Shown here: piece after piece, positions 28,831-38,761 of the stretch | Layout of the letters: each line of letters starts with the position of its first letter | Position numbering within the stretch: position 1 is the first letter of the stretch | Assembly (NCBI RefSeq): GCF_003651185.1 | Contig: NZ_RCDC01000004.1 | Span: forward strand, 2,466,659-2,530,658 | DNA length: 64,000 bases | Direction: 5' to 3' | Source of the DNA: Stenotrophomonas rhizophila | GTDB taxonomy: Bacteria; Pseudomonadota; Gammaproteobacteria; Xanthomonadales; Xanthomonadaceae | Position numbers and translations under genes: made by a program | The notes under the pieces: model-generated | The model's input: only the letters and a program-made list of their open reading frames with translations | Told to the model about the DNA's origin: nothing | Databases searched by the model: none

Positions 28831-30198
28831 AAGGAGGGTGCCGCGCAGGATCATCGCGGCGATGCTGAAGTAGATGACCAGACCGGTGACGTCCACCAGC
28901 GTGGCCACGAACGGGGCCGAGGCGCTGGCCGGGTCGAAGCCCAGGCGCTTGAGGATGAAGGGCAGCATCGAGCCGGACAGCGAGCCGAACGTGACGATGC
29001 CGACCAGTGCCGCGCCGATGGTCAGTGCCAGCAGCTGCCAGTGCTCGCCGTAGTCGTGCAGGCCCAGCAGCTGCCAGGACACGATGCGGATGATCGCCAG
29101 CACGCCCAGGATCGCCCCCAGGGTGATGCCGGTCGGCACCTCGCGCAGCGCCACCTTCCACCAGTCGCGCAGGCGCAGCTCACGCAGGGCCAGGCTGCGG
29201 ATCAGCAGCGAGGTCGCCTGCGAGCCGGAGTTGCCGCCCGAACTCATGATCAGCGGGATGAACAGCGTCAGCACCACCGCGCGCGCCAGCTCGTCTTCGT
29301 AATGCTGCATCGCGCTGGCGGTCAGCATTTCGCCGAGGAACAGCACGCTCAGCCAGCCGGCCCGCTTGCGCAGCATCTCGAAGAAGCCGATCTGCATGTA
29401 CGGCTTTTCCAGCGCCTCCATGCCGCCGAACTTGTGCACGTCCTCGGTGGATTCTTCGATCAGCGCATCCAGGATGTCATCCACCGTGACGATGCCCAGC
29501 ACATGGTGCTGCGCGTCCACCACCGGGATCGCGAGCAGGTCGTGGCGGCGGATCAGCTGCGCCACCTCTTCCTGATCCAGCTGCACATCCACCGTCACCG
29601 GCGGGTTGACCTGGGCGACGTCGAGGATGGGCTCCTCGGGCAGCCCGGTGATCAGCCGGCGCATGGTGACCACCTGCACCAGCGCGCGGGTGTGCGGGTC
29701 CAGCACATAGATTGCGTAGACGGTCTCGCGGGTGCGCTCCACTTCGCGGATGTGCTGCAGGGTGCGGCCAACCGTCCAGTCCGAGGGCACGCTGACGAAC
29801 TCGGTGGTCATCAGCGCGCCGGCGGTGTGCGCCGGGTAGCTCAGCAGCTGCTGGATCGCCTTGCGCGCCTCCGGGCTGAGCAGCGGGATCAGGCGTGCGC
29901 GCTCGTCCTCGTCCAGTTCGTGGACGATATCGGTGGCGCGGTCATCGGCCATCAGCCCGAGAAGGGCTGCGGCGCGGGCCACCGGCATGGCCGCTACCAG
30001 ATCGCCGCCGCGGTTGAGCTCGGGCTGCTCGAGCATCTTCACCGCGCGCGGCAACGGCAACGCGGCCAGCGTGTCGGCGGCGCGCGACAGGCTCAGCGTG
30101 TTGAGGAATTCCACCGCGTCGGCGGTGTTGAAATTATCGAGGGGTGCGCTCAACGAGGCGGCATCGGCCACCGGGCGCAGCAGGTCTTTCTGGTTCAT
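28828..30198 (-). CDS. mgtE: Magnesium transporter MgtE
   Basis: 456 residues from the ATG at 30198, preferred over 30222 because AGGCGA precedes it. Domains: N-terminal helical superhelix (~20-135), CBS pair (~140-265; MTTEFVSVPSDWTVG and PPVTVDVQLDQEEVAQLI), and five membrane helices carrying FIPLIMSSGGNSGSQATSLLIRSLAL and FGSLSGSMLPFILKRLGFDPASASAPF. It is a homodimeric Mg2+ channel gated by Mg2+ in the CBS domains. The TAA stop comes from the repeat end. It is the gene upstream of pat on the same strand, separated by the repeat. Confidence 0.93.
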   Translation of the reverse strand: MNQKDLLRPVADAASLSAPLDNFNTADAVEFLNTLSLSRAADTLAALPLPRAVKMLEQPELNRGGDLVAAMPVARAAALLGLMADDRATDIVHELDEDERARLIPLLSPEARKAIQQLLSYPAHTAGALMTTEFVSVPSDWTVGRTLQHIREVERTRETVYAIYVLDPHTRALVQVVTMRRLITGLPEEPILDVAQVNPPVTVDVQLDQEEVAQLIRRHDLLAIPVVDAQHHVLGIVTVDDILDALIEESTEDVHKFGGMEALEKPYMQIGFFEMLRKRAGWLSVLFLGEMLTASAMQHYEDELARAVVLTLFIPLIMSSGGNSGSQATSLLIRSLALRELRLRDWWKVALREVPTGITLGAILGVLAIIRIVSWQLLGLHDYGEHWQLLALTIGAALVGIVTFGSLSGSMLPFILKRLGFDPASASAPFVATLVDVTGLVIYFSIAAMILRGTLL

Positions 30199-30543
30199 CG
30201 TATTCGCCTGTGGGTATCGCATTGCGCGACGCCAACGCTGGCGAACCGACCCGTGTCAGGCGGTGGCCATCGCTGGCGTCGAGCAAGGTCGACTTCTACT
30301 GTCGCTGGACATGGGTTGGGGACTCCGGAAGGGTTTACTGCCGACGGCGGACGCCAGCAGCGGCGGGCAGTCTGGACCCGGGTGTGACGCAGGTCAACCC
30401 TTGTCCGGGATGCCGTTCCGGTGGCAGTCGCCTTGGGCGCCCATGGCGGCCGCATAATACTGCGTGGCCCTGGCCACAGGCCCCGGCCGCCCCGGGGAGG
30501 CTTTCCACCCGCACGGCACACACCCCCATGAGCAGGTTCCCCC
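30199..30543. other. 345-bp divergent intergenic region between mgtE and the Kef-type antiporter
   Basis: No gene is supported here. Toward mgtE there is a plausible sigma-70 promoter (see 30369-30397) and a structured stretch with ACTGCC (30337-30342) able to pair with GGCAGT (30366-30371). On the plus strand CATAAT at 30453-30458 could be a -10 for the antiporter, without a convincing -35. I could not recognise a known Mg riboswitch. Confidence 0.5.
30369..30397 (-). promoter_or_regulatory. Candidate sigma-70 promoter for mgtE
   Basis: Minus-strand TTGACC (30392-30397) and CAGACT (30369-30374) with a 17-bp spacer. The -35 is good and the -10 poor. It would give a ~160-nt 5' leader. Confidence 0.35.
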
Positions 30544-32349
30544 ATGCATAGCGGCGCGCTCGAGCTGGCCCTGGTGCTGCTGCTGGCTGCAGTGATCGCG
30601 GTACCGGTGTTCAAGAAGCTCGGCCTGGGCGCCGTGCTGGGGTATCTGGCGGCCGGCGTGGTGCTCGGCCCGGATGGCCTGGGTTTCGTGCAGGATGCCG
30701 ACCGCATCCTCAGCGCCGCCGAGATCGGCGTGGTGATGCTGCTGTTCGTGATCGGCCTGGAGCTGTCGCCCGCCCGCCTGAAGGTGATGCGCCGCTCGGT
30801 GTTCGGCGCTGGCGCGCTGCAGGTCGCGCTGAGCGCGCTGGTGCTGGGCAGCCTGTTGATGCTGGATCACTTCCAGTGGAAGAGCGCGTTGATCGTCGGC
30901 ATCGCGCTGGCACTGTCCTCCACCGCGGTCGGGCTGCAGTTGCTGTCCGAGCATAAAGCGATCAACAGCGATTACGGGCGCCTGGGTTTTGCCATCCTGT
31001 TGTTCCAGGACCTGATCGCGATCCCGTTGCTGGCCGCGATTCCACTGCTCGGCGGTGCGCGCAACGACACCCTGCAGTGGAACGACGTGGCCATCGCCAT
31101 CGGCGCACTGGCGGTGGTGATCCTGTGCGGCCGCCCGGTGCTGCGCCGGCTGTTCAACATCATTGCGCGCACCCGCAGCCCGGAGGTGTTCACCGCCACT
31201 GCGCTGCTGGTGGTGCTGGGCACCGCATGGTTCATGCAGGAGGCCGGACTGAGCCCGAGCCTGGGTGCGTTCCTGGCCGGTGTGCTGTTGTCCGATTCGG
31301 AATTCCGCCACGAGCTGGAATCGCAGATCGAGCCGTTCAAGGGCCTGCTGCTCGGCCTGTTCTTCATCGCCGTGGGCATGGGCATCGACCTGGACCGCAT
31401 CGTCGCCGAGCCGATGATGATCGCGGCAGGCGTGGCGATCCTGCTGGTGGTCAAGTTCGGCCTGCTGTTCGGCATCGGCAAGCTGGCCAAGCTGCGGACC
31501 CGCCACGCGGTGCTGCTGGGCAGCGTGCTGTGGCTGGGCGGCGAGTTCGCGTTCGTGGTGTTCAACGAGGCCCAGCGCGCGCACCTGCTTGGCAACGCCA
31601 ACCATGATCGGCTGGTGGCGATTGTCGGCCTGTCGATGGCGATCACGCCGCTGCTGATGATCGGCCTGATCCGCCTGCTGGGCCGCGACGAGGGCCCCAA
31701 GACGCCTGCCCAGCCCGCCGACAAGGTCGACATCACCGATGTGCAGCCTCAGGTGATGATCGCCGGCATGGGCCGCTTCGGCCAGGTGGTCGCGCGCCTG
31801 CTGACCGCGCAGAAGATCCCGTTCGTGGCGCTGGAATCCAATCCGGATACGGTCTCGGACCTGCGCCGCTTCGGCAACAAGCTCTATTACGGCGACCCGA
31901 CCCGGCCGGAAATGCTGCGCGCCGCCGGCGGCGAGCACATCCGCGTCTACGTGGTCACGCTGGATGATCCAGACGCCAACATGCGGGCCACGCGGCTGAT
32001 CCGGCGCATGTATCCCGATGCGGTGGTGCTGGTGCGCGCGCGTAACCGCCAGCATGCGTGGCGGCTGATGGACATGTCCGCCGAGCCGTTCCGCGAGGTG
32101 TTCGGGACGAGCCTGGAACTGAGCGAACGGATGCTGATCGCGCTGGGCATGTCGGTGGAAACCGCACGCAGCCATGTGCAGCGCTTCCGCGAGCACGACG
32201 AGAAGCTGCTGCGCGATCAGTACCTGGTCTACGACGACGAGGCGGCGGTGATCCAGACCTCGCGCGATGCGCGCGCGGACCTGATGCATCTGTTCGAGGC
32301 GGATGCGGAGAGTGAGGGGAAGGGTGTGGACGGCAACCCACCGCGTTGA
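30544..32349 (+). CDS. CPA2-family potassium/proton antiporter with RCK domain (KefB/KefC-like)
   Basis: 601 residues, the same length as E. coli KefB. About 12 membrane helices in residues 1-385 (GAVLGYLAAGVVLGPDGLG; FLAGVLLSDSEFRHELESQIEPFKG), then an RCK/TrkA-N domain beginning MIAGMGRFGQVVARLL with NAD-site glycines and YYGDPTRPEMLRAAG. Kef systems release K+ in exchange for H+ and acidify the cytoplasm during electrophile stress, gated by glutathione adducts. No KefF/KefG ancillary gene is adjacent. The start is the ATG at 30544; an upstream ATG at 30527 is out of frame. Confidence 0.9.
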   Translation: MHSGALELALVLLLAAVIAVPVFKKLGLGAVLGYLAAGVVLGPDGLGFVQDADRILSAAEIGVVMLLFVIGLELSPARLKVMRRSVFGAGALQVALSALVLGSLLMLDHFQWKSALIVGIALALSSTAVGLQLLSEHKAINSDYGRLGFAILLFQDLIAIPLLAAIPLLGGARNDTLQWNDVAIAIGALAVVILCGRPVLRRLFNIIARTRSPEVFTATALLVVLGTAWFMQEAGLSPSLGAFLAGVLLSDSEFRHELESQIEPFKGLLLGLFFIAVGMGIDLDRIVAEPMMIAAGVAILLVVKFGLLFGIGKLAKLRTRHAVLLGSVLWLGGEFAFVVFNEAQRAHLLGNANHDRLVAIVGLSMAITPLLMIGLIRLLGRDEGPKTPAQPADKVDITDVQPQVMIAGMGRFGQVVARLLTAQKIPFVALESNPDTVSDLRRFGNKLYYGDPTRPEMLRAAGGEHIRVYVVTLDDPDANMRATRLIRRMYPDAVVLVRARNRQHAWRLMDMSAEPFREVFGTSLELSERMLIALGMSVETARSHVQRFREHDEKLLRDQYLVYDDEAAVIQTSRDARADLMHLFEADAESEGKGVDGNPPR

Positions 32350-32388
32350 TGAACCTGCAGGTGCACCTGCCCGTGCCTCATTGAGCGC

Positions 32389-32411
32389 TGCCGGCCAGCG
32401 GCCGGCACTAC
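32389..32411 (-). repeat. SMAG-type REP hairpin
   Basis: TGCCGGCC AGC GGCCGGCA followed by CTAC (GTAG on the minus strand), between the convergent antiporter and ankyrin genes. The same hairpin core occurs at 22001-22019. Confidence 0.8.
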
Positions 32412-32421
32412 CAGGCGGGGC

Positions 32422-35400
32422 TCAGCCGTTATCGCGCAGGAACCGGGCCATCGAAGACACGCCCGGCACCAGCGGTTCGAACTCCCCGGCGACGTCGATG
32501 AAGCCGCGCATCACCGCGATCTCGCGCGGGCTGCGGTTGAGCGCATCGCGCACGTCCGGGTCGGCGCCGGCACGCAGCAGGCGCTGTACCAGCAGCGGCA
32601 GGCCGTGCAGCGCCGCCAGATGCAGCGGACCGAAACCGCGCGGATCGCGCACCTCCAGCGAAACGTCTTCGTCGAGCAGGCGTTCCACCGCGGCGAGCAC
32701 GATCTGCTCATCGCAGGCGGTACCCGGTTCGGCGCGTGCGCCAAGCAGCAGCAGCAGCGGCGTGACCGAGCCGGCGGCGGCCAGGTCCGGTTCGGCACCG
32801 GCCAGCAGCAGGGTGTCGAGCAGCGCCAGCAGTCGCGCCCGGTCGCGCGCACTGAAACCGTACAGCGCAGCGCAGTGCAACGGGCCAAGCTGCTGCGCAT
32901 CGCCCGCGTGCACGTTGGCACCGGCGGTGAGCAGGCGCGAGACGATGTCGGGCAGGCCCAGCGCCGAGGCAAGCATCAGCACCGTGACGCCGCCCGGCAG
33001 GCGGTATTCCAGTTCGGCACCGGCATCGAGCAGGGCCGAGACGATATCGATCTGGCGCATGCTGACCGCCGCCGACAGGGGCGTCGCACCGCTGGCCGCG
33101 GCGTGCTGCGGATTCGCGCCACGGGTGAGCAGCAGGTCGACCACGGCCAGGTGCCCGCCCCCGGCGGCACGCAGCAGCGCGGTGCAGCCTTGGGCGTCGA
33201 CCACATCAACGGCGAAACCGAGATCGATCAGGCGACGTACGGCATCGGCGTCACCGGCCATCGCGGCCGCCGGCAGGTCGCCGTCGCGCAGCGCGCGGCG
33301 CGGCAGCGGCCACACCCGCCAGTCCAGCCAGTCGGCCAGATCGCGGCGGCCGATCGACAGCGCCACGCCCAGCGGGGTCTGGCCGTCGGCGGCGCGGGCT
33401 TCGGGTGAGGCGCCCTGCTGCACCAGCAGCTTGATCGAGCCTTCGCGCGCGAGCGCGGTGGCCAGATGCAGGGCGGTCATGCCATGGCTGTCGCGTGCTT
33501 CGCGGTCCACGCCTTGAGTGAGCAGGGCCTGCTGCAGCCGCAGCCAGCCCAGCCGCACGGCCAGCGACAGCGGCGGATCGCCGGCCGGCGATGGCGCGAA
33601 CGGATCCGCGCCGCGGTCGAGCAGTTCAAGCGCAAGCTGTTCCAGCCCGCGCGAGGCGTGGTCGTGCTGGGCGCAGGCGCTCAGCAGGCGTGCCAGGCCA
33701 CCGCGACCGGCCGGGGACAGGCCACGGCGCAGCAGCACCTGCAGCGCCGGCACCGCGTCGATGCCCCGCGCCAGCAGCGCGAACATCGGGGTATCCCCGC
33801 AGGCATCCAGGACTTCCGGCGCCGCGCCGTGCGCGAGCAGCCAGTCCAGCGCCTGCGGATCCAGCGCCAGTTCGGCGTCGTGCAACAGCGCACCCAGTTC
33901 CTCCGGCGCACACAGGCGGGCCAGCGCGGCCATGCCCTCCACGTTGCCGAAGCTCAGCGCTTCGCGCAGGAGCTCCAGCGGTGGGCGATCCGGCAGCGAG
34001 GGCGAGGCCGCATCGCTGTCGCCGGACATCACCAGCCCGTCGCTGACCGCGGAAGGCAGCGGATAGGCGGGATCCAGCAGCGAGACGATCGCCCAGCGCC
34101 CGGCGCCAGCAGCGATATCCACCGCACGACGGCCCTGCGGATCGGCCACATCGACGGCGATGCCCAGGTCACGCAGGCGACGGATCAGCAGCGGCGAGAC
34201 GTTCTCGGCCATGCAGGCCAGCAGCACCGCGTTGCGGCCTTCGCCATCGACCGCATTGAGATCGGGGTGGTGCGGCAGCAGGTGTTCGACCACGCCGGCA
34301 CGGCCACCCCGCGCGGCTTCCAGCCACGGGGTACGCGCCAGTGCGTCGCGGGCTTCCAGGTTGGCACCGGCAGCAAGCAGCACGTCGATGATGTCGACAT
34401 GGCCGGCCAGCGCGGCTTCGTGCAGCGCGCTGCGGCGCTGGCGGTCGCGCGCATCGGCGCGGGCCTTGTGCTTGAGCAGCAGCTGCACACCGGCCGGATC
34501 GTCTTCTTCGGTGCCCGCAGCGGCAAGCAACACGGGCGTGCCCTCGGCCGGCTCGGTCTTGGCCCCGCGTTCCAGCAGGAACTTGGCCAGGCGCCAGTTG
34601 CCGACCTGGCAGGCCACGGCCAACGGTGACCAGCCATCGTCGTTCAGCGCATCCACTTCGGCGGCGGCATCGCGCAGCAATGCGGCGACGCCGGGATCGG
34701 AACTGCGCGCGGCGTGATGCAGGGGGGTGTTGCCTTCGCTGTCCACCGCACGCGGGTCGGCGCCGTTGGCGAGCAGAGTCATCACCGCCTCGGGGCGGCC
34801 GTGCCAGCTGTCGCGGGTGGCGGCCAGCAGCGGGGTCATACCGCGGTGCGGGGCGTTGACGCCGACGCCGCGGGCGATCAGTTCACGCAGCAGACGCAGG
34901 TCGGGCAGCACCGCGGCGAGCACGGCAAGGCTGCGCTGGTCGCGCCAGGCCGGATCGGGCAGCCCGTGCGGATCGGCGCCGGCCTGCAGCAGCTGCAGGG
35001 CGCGATCGACCCGGCCGCTGCGCGCGGCGTCATACAGCGCCGGCTGTTGTTCATGCAGGCCGATCGATTCGAGCGGCTTGGGCTCGGCGTAGGGCTCGGC
35101 AAAGGGCTCGTCGCGGTCACCGCGCGTCTCGGCCGGCATCGGCGCGCCCAGGGTCGTCGCCGGTGCGATCGCCTGCAGCAGCAGGTGCGCCAAGGGCGAC
35201 AGCAGCACGACCGCGGCGGCGATCGGCCAATGCAGCGCGTCCGACACCAGGCCCGGCCACGCCGGCAGCACGACCAGCGCGCACACCAGCACCACCAGTG
35301 CGGCCACGGCCAACCCGCGCCAGGCGGTCAGGTCGCGCCCGGCCAGGGTCTGCCAATGGCGGGCCAGGCTACCTTCGCTGCGTTCCACGTCATTCCACAA

Positions 35401-35757
35401 CGGCCAGGTCCGCCAGACCCCGAGCAGCGCGGCACTGACCGCCACGCTCAGGCCAAGCACGGCGGCCAGGCTGCCGCTGTCGTGCAGTGCGCTCAGCGGC
35501 CAGGCCACCAGCAGGGTCAGCAGCAGCGGGCCAAGCGACCACAGCGCCAGCAGCGCGGGCGCGTCATGGCGGGCCACCTGGGGCAATGGCTGCAGCGGGC
35601 GCGTCCGGCGCCACCACGATACCGCCAGCGCGAACGCCGGCTGGGCCAGCGCGGCGCACACCGCACCGGGCACCCCACCGACGGCCGCGGCCAGGGCCAG
35701 CAGCACACCAAGCGCGGCCGCAGAGGCAACAGCGCGGGGGCGTTGGGATTCAGTCAT
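32422..35757 (-). CDS. Membrane-anchored ankyrin-repeat protein
   Basis: 1111 residues from the ATG at 35757. The first ~190 residues contain about five hydrophobic helices ([93 protein letters not shown]). The remaining ~900 residues are roughly twenty ankyrin repeats, recognised by G-TPLHxAA and hxxLLxxGAxxxxxD patterns (for example [39 protein letters not shown]). Ankyrins bind proteins, so this may be a membrane scaffold; no partner or enzyme domain is visible. It overlaps ycgL by 8 bp, so the two are coupled. Confidence 0.88.
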   Translation of the reverse strand: MTESQRPRAVASAAALGVLLALAAAVGGVPGAVCAALAQPAFALAVSWWRRTRPLQPLPQVARHDAPALLALWSLGPLLLTLLVAWPLSALHDSGSLAAVLGLSVAVSAALLGVWRTWPLWNDVERSEGSLARHWQTLAGRDLTAWRGLAVAALVVLVCALVVLPAWPGLVSDALHWPIAAAVVLLSPLAHLLLQAIAPATTLGAPMPAETRGDRDEPFAEPYAEPKPLESIGLHEQQPALYDAARSGRVDRALQLLQAGADPHGLPDPAWRDQRSLAVLAAVLPDLRLLRELIARGVGVNAPHRGMTPLLAATRDSWHGRPEAVMTLLANGADPRAVDSEGNTPLHHAARSSDPGVAALLRDAAAEVDALNDDGWSPLAVACQVGNWRLAKFLLERGAKTEPAEGTPVLLAAAGTEEDDPAGVQLLLKHKARADARDRQRRSALHEAALAGHVDIIDVLLAAGANLEARDALARTPWLEAARGGRAGVVEHLLPHHPDLNAVDGEGRNAVLLACMAENVSPLLIRRLRDLGIAVDVADPQGRRAVDIAAGAGRWAIVSLLDPAYPLPSAVSDGLVMSGDSDAASPSLPDRPPLELLREALSFGNVEGMAALARLCAPEELGALLHDAELALDPQALDWLLAHGAAPEVLDACGDTPMFALLARGIDAVPALQVLLRRGLSPAGRGGLARLLSACAQHDHASRGLEQLALELLDRGADPFAPSPAGDPPLSLAVRLGWLRLQQALLTQGVDREARDSHGMTALHLATALAREGSIKLLVQQGASPEARAADGQTPLGVALSIGRRDLADWLDWRVWPLPRRALRDGDLPAAAMAGDADAVRRLIDLGFAVDVVDAQGCTALLRAAGGGHLAVVDLLLTRGANPQHAAASGATPLSAAVSMRQIDIVSALLDAGAELEYRLPGGVTVLMLASALGLPDIVSRLLTAGANVHAGDAQQLGPLHCAALYGFSARDRARLLALLDTLLLAGAEPDLAAAGSVTPLLLLLGARAEPGTACDEQIVLAAVERLLDEDVSLEVRDPRGFGPLHLAALHGLPLLVQRLLRAGADPDVRDALNRSPREIAVMRGFIDVAGEFEPLVPGVSSMARFLRDNG

Positions 35758-36016
35758 TGCGTCGCGCGAACCGGACCGGCGCCAACGGGGGCGGCGGCAA
35801 CTGCAGGTGGAATCCACGCTCGGTCAGGTTCTGGCGCACTTGTGCGGCATCGGCCTGGGCGAGGCGACGGTCGGGAGTCAGGGCCACTTCGAGAACGAAC
35901 TGGAACGGCGCCAGCGAGGCCTTCACCGCGTCAGGGATGACCGAGAAGTCATCACGAACGGCGAGATAGACGAAGCTGTCCTGCTTGCGTTGGCTTTTAT
36001 AGACGTAGGCTTGCAT
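35750..36016 (-). CDS. YcgL domain-containing protein
   Basis: 88 residues from the ATG at 36016. Starts [20 protein letters not shown] and continues with [19 protein letters not shown] and [25 protein letters not shown], the pattern of the YcgL family (small alpha/beta proteins of unknown role in gammaproteobacteria). Its end overlaps the ankyrin gene start by 8 bp, indicating co-translation. A longer in-frame reading to 36340 is non-protein-like. Confidence 0.85.
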   Translation of the reverse strand: MQAYVYKSQRKQDSFVYLAVRDDFSVIPDAVKASLAPFQFVLEVALTPDRRLAQADAAQVRQNLTERGFHLQLPPPPLAPVRFARRND

Positions 36017-36276
36017 GCCGCAGGGCTTTGCCCAGGGTAGTGAATGACATTGATTGTGGAGGAAAGCTGGCACAGGTGAAAGCTGCGTGCACTGTCCCCT
36101 GTCGGTTTTCCGTCGCGCGACAGCATCAGGTTCATCAATGTCGCGATGTCGTTCAGCTGGGCGCCGCTGCAGTCTGCCCATACCGCCGTGATGAATGCGT
36201 GGCCGCGGCGGGTCTGTCGGTGCCCACGGTCGTCCCATTCCGCAGACCACCGCCCACAAGGCGGTGGTCTTTCGGC
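36017..36276. other. Intergenic region upstream of ycgL
   Basis: 260 bp without a supported gene. A strong hairpin AGACCACCGCC / GGCGGTGGTCT lies at 36244-36270, just after the stop of the next minus-strand gene. It has TTT on the plus side only, so it is at best a weak terminator for the minus strand. Confidence 0.5.
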
Positions 36277-36714
36277 TTACTTCACCTTGGCGTAGGTGCC
36301 CTTCAGCGCCACGCCGGCCAGGATCGTGCCCGCATAGCATTCGTAGTTGGTGGTGCTCTTGAACTCGTTCTTCTTGTAGTAGCTGACGATGTCGACCACG
36401 GCGTTGGCGCCGCGCGACTTGGCGCCGTCCTGCAGCGCGCGCAGCGCCGACAGGGCCACCCAGCGGCAGGCTTCGGCGTCGCTCTTGTTGGCCGCGTTGG
36501 TCTTCTTGTTGGTGACATCCTCGCCCAGGCGCTGCAGCACACTGACGTTCTCGCCGGCCAGATAGAACTTCACGCTGCCGTCGATGCCCACATTGCGGGC
36601 TTCGGCGGAATTGACCAGCTCATGCAGCGACTGCTCCACGCGGGTATCGCGGGCCTGGGCGGTGCTGGCGACAGCCAGCAGGGCGGTGGCGGCCATCAGG
36701 GTAAAACGACGCAT
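36277..36714 (-). CDS. Small exported protein of unknown function
   Basis: 145 residues. Signal peptide [21 protein letters not shown], with a cleavage site before RDTRV. The mature ~123 residues include [37 protein letters not shown] and [19 protein letters not shown]. The GANAVVDI segment is reminiscent of the YbjQ-like fold, and similar proteins are often mislabelled excinuclease subunits. Two cysteines (AC, EC) could form a disulfide. A strong AAGGAG site precedes the ATG. It lies just beyond the end of the pigment operon, on the same strand. Confidence 0.78.
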   Translation of the reverse strand: MRRFTLMAATALLAVASTAQARDTRVEQSLHELVNSAEARNVGIDGSVKFYLAGENVSVLQRLGEDVTNKKTNAANKSDAEACRWVALSALRALQDGAKSRGANAVVDIVSYYKKNEFKSTTNYECYAGTILAGVALKGTYAKVK

Positions 36715-36754
36715 TCAACTTTCTCCTTGTTGGGGACGCGAGGGGTTTACGGAA

Positions 36755-36780
36755 ACGGCCGGCCCGCACGGCAGGCCGGA
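36755..36780 (-). terminator. Possible weak terminator after the pigment operon
   Basis: CCGGCC (36759-36764) and GGCCGG (36774-36779) form a stem with a 9-nt loop, ten bases after the last stop codon. No T-run of note follows. Confidence 0.3.
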
Positions 36781-36788
36781 AACAGCGG

Positions 36789-38030
36789 TCAGTCCTGCCA
36801 GCGGCGGAAAATCAACGAGGTGTTGATGCCACCGAAGGCGAAGTTGTTGCTCATGACGTGGTCGGTCTGCAATGCGCGCCCTTCGCCGTCGATGTAGTCC
36901 AGCGCGCCGCAGCGCGGATCGACCTCGTGCAGGTTCAGGGTCGGGGCGAACCAGCCGTCGCGCATCATCTCGATGCTGAGCCAGGCCTCGAAGGCGCCGC
37001 AGGCCCCGAGCATGTGCCCGACGTAGCTCTTGAGCGAGCTGATCGGCATGCCCGGGCCGAACACCTGGTGGGTGGCCTGGGTTTCAGCGATGTCGCCGTG
37101 CTCGGTGGCGGTGCCGTGCGCGTTGACGTAGCCGATCCGATCGGCAGCCAGGTCAGCATCTTCCAGCGCCAGCCGCATCGCCTGGGCCATGGTGCCGGCG
37201 CTGGGCTGGGTGACGTGCTGGCCGTCGCTGTTGGTGCCATAGCCGACCACTTCGGCCAGGATCGTGGCACCGCGTGCCTGTGCATGCTCCAGCTCTTCCA
37301 GGATCAGCGTGCAGGCGCCCTCGCCCAGCACCAGGCCATCGCGGTGCGCATCGAACGGGCTGGGCGTGGTCTGCGGCGCATCATTGCGCACGCTGGTGGC
37401 GAACAGGGTGTCGAACACCGCCGCGGCGGTGGCGTCGAGCTGCTCGGCACCGCCGGTGACCATCACCGTCTGCTTGCCGCTGCGGATCGCTTCATAGCCC
37501 GAACCCACGCCCTGGCTGCCCGATGTACAGGCGCTGGAGGTGGTGTAGACGCGGCCGGACAAGCCGAAGAACACGCCGATGTTCACCGGCGAGGTGTGGC
37601 TCATCATCTTCAGGTAGGTGGTGGCGCTGATGCCTTCGGTGGTGTGCTCATGGAGCATGCGGCCGAACTCGGCGGTGGCCTCGTGGCTGCCCGAGGACGA
37701 GCCGTAGGCCACGCCGGCCATGCCACTGCGCAGCACCGGATGGCCGAGCAGACCGGCTGCCTCCAGCGCCAGCTCGGTGGCGCGCACCGACATCACCGCC
37801 ACCTTGCCCATGCTGCGGGTGGTCTTGCGGTTGTAGTTGGCGGGCAGTTCGAAATCTTCAGCCGGTGCAGCCAGGCGCGTGTTGAGGCCATCGAAGACCT
37901 CCCACTCGGGGATGTAGCGCACCGCATTGGTCCGCGCCTGGAGGCGCGCGCGGATGCTCGCCCAATCCTGCCCGAGCGGGCTGATGGCAGCGGCGCCGGT
38001 GACCACGACACGACGATCGGGGCGGGCCAT
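36789..38030 (-). CDS. Beta-ketoacyl-ACP synthase, FabF-like (ApeR-type), pigment cluster
   Basis: 413 residues with the full KAS II set: active Cys168 in TTSSACTSGSQ, His in NAHGTATEHGD, and His in SYVGHMLGACG. It matches the terminal ketosynthase (ApeR) of aryl-polyene clusters, proposed to elongate the growing chain on ACP. It is the last gene of the eighteen-gene minus-strand operon and its start overlaps the ketoreductase stop by one base (TGATG). A role in ordinary fatty-acid synthesis is less likely given the neighbours. Confidence 0.92.
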   Translation of the reverse strand: MARPDRRVVVTGAAAISPLGQDWASIRARLQARTNAVRYIPEWEVFDGLNTRLAAPAEDFELPANYNRKTTRSMGKVAVMSVRATELALEAAGLLGHPVLRSGMAGVAYGSSSGSHEATAEFGRMLHEHTTEGISATTYLKMMSHTSPVNIGVFFGLSGRVYTTSSACTSGSQGVGSGYEAIRSGKQTVMVTGGAEQLDATAAAVFDTLFATSVRNDAPQTTPSPFDAHRDGLVLGEGACTLILEELEHAQARGATILAEVVGYGTNSDGQHVTQPSAGTMAQAMRLALEDADLAADRIGYVNAHGTATEHGDIAETQATHQVFGPGMPISSLKSYVGHMLGACGAFEAWLSIEMMRDGWFAPTLNLHEVDPRCGALDYIDGEGRALQTDHVMSNNFAFGGINTSLIFRRWQD

Positions 38031-38761
38031 CAGACCATGCCTCCGTTGACCGAAATCACCTGGCGGGTGATGTAGCCGGCCGATTCGGAGAGCAGGAAGG
38101 ACACCGCCGCAGCGACCTCTTCTGGCTGGCCCAGGCGATTGGCGGGAATCAGCTTGAGCGCGTGCTCGACCACTTCTTCATTGACCATCTCGGTCTCGAT
38201 CAGCCCGGGGGCCACGCAGTTGACGGTGATCGCGCGGCTGGCCAGCTCCAGCGCCAGCGCCTTGGTGGCACCGATGATGCCGGCCTTGGCCGCACTGTAG
38301 TTGGTCTGGCCGCGGTTGCCGACCAGGCCGGACACCGAGGACAAGGTCACGATGCGGCCCGGTTTGCGCCGGCGCACCAGCGGCATCACCAGGGGGTGCA
38401 GCACGTTGTAGAAGCTGTCCAGGTTGGTGTGGATGACCGCATCCCAATCCTCGGCCGGCATCGCCGGGAAGGCGCCGTCGCGGGCGATGCCGGCGTTGCA
38501 GACCACCCCGTAATACGTACCGTGCTCGGCGATGTCCGCTTCCAGCGCAGTGCGCGCGGCATCGCGGTCGCTCACGTCGAACATCAGCACCCGGGCCTGC
38601 CGGCCCAGCGCCTGGATCTCGGTCACCACAGCCTGCGCGTCTTCGATGCGGCTGCGGCAATGCACCACCACGTCGAAGCCGTCGCGCGCGCAACGCAGCG
38701 CCACGGCACGGCCGATGCCACGGCTGGCGCCGGTCACCAGCACGGTCAAATTCCCTGTCAT
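38030..38761 (-). CDS. 3-ketoacyl-ACP reductase, FabG-like (ApeQ-type)
   Basis: 243 residues. Short-chain dehydrogenase: cofactor loop TGASRGIG (10-17), NAG at 89-91, catalytic Tyr155 and Lys159 in TNYSAAKAG, and VAPGLIETEM. It should reduce the beta-keto group after each condensation, with NADPH. The ATG at 38761 overlaps the stop of the dehydratase gene by 4 bp. The open frame continues upstream over the dehydratase gene and is rejected. Confidence 0.92.
   Translation of the reverse strand: MTGNLTVLVTGASRGIGRAVALRCARDGFDVVVHCRSRIEDAQAVVTEIQALGRQARVLMFDVSDRDAARTALEADIAEHGTYYGVVCNAGIARDGAFPAMPAEDWDAVIHTNLDSFYNVLHPLVMPLVRRRKPGRIVTLSSVSGLVGNRGQTNYSAAKAGIIGATKALALELASRAITVNCVAPGLIETEMVNEEVVEHALKLIPANRLGQPEEVAAAVSFLLSESAGYITRQVISVNGGMV

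Noticed and set aside
30394-32289. 631-codon minus-strand frame opposite the Kef-type antiporter
   Set aside because: His/Gln-rich antisense translation; the antiporter on the plus strand has clear helices and an RCK domain.
36789-38030. Housekeeping fabF/fabG fatty-acid locus
   Set aside because: Neighbours are LolA-like, MMPL, DUF3261, ammonia-lyase and xanB2; acpP/fabD/plsX were not present.
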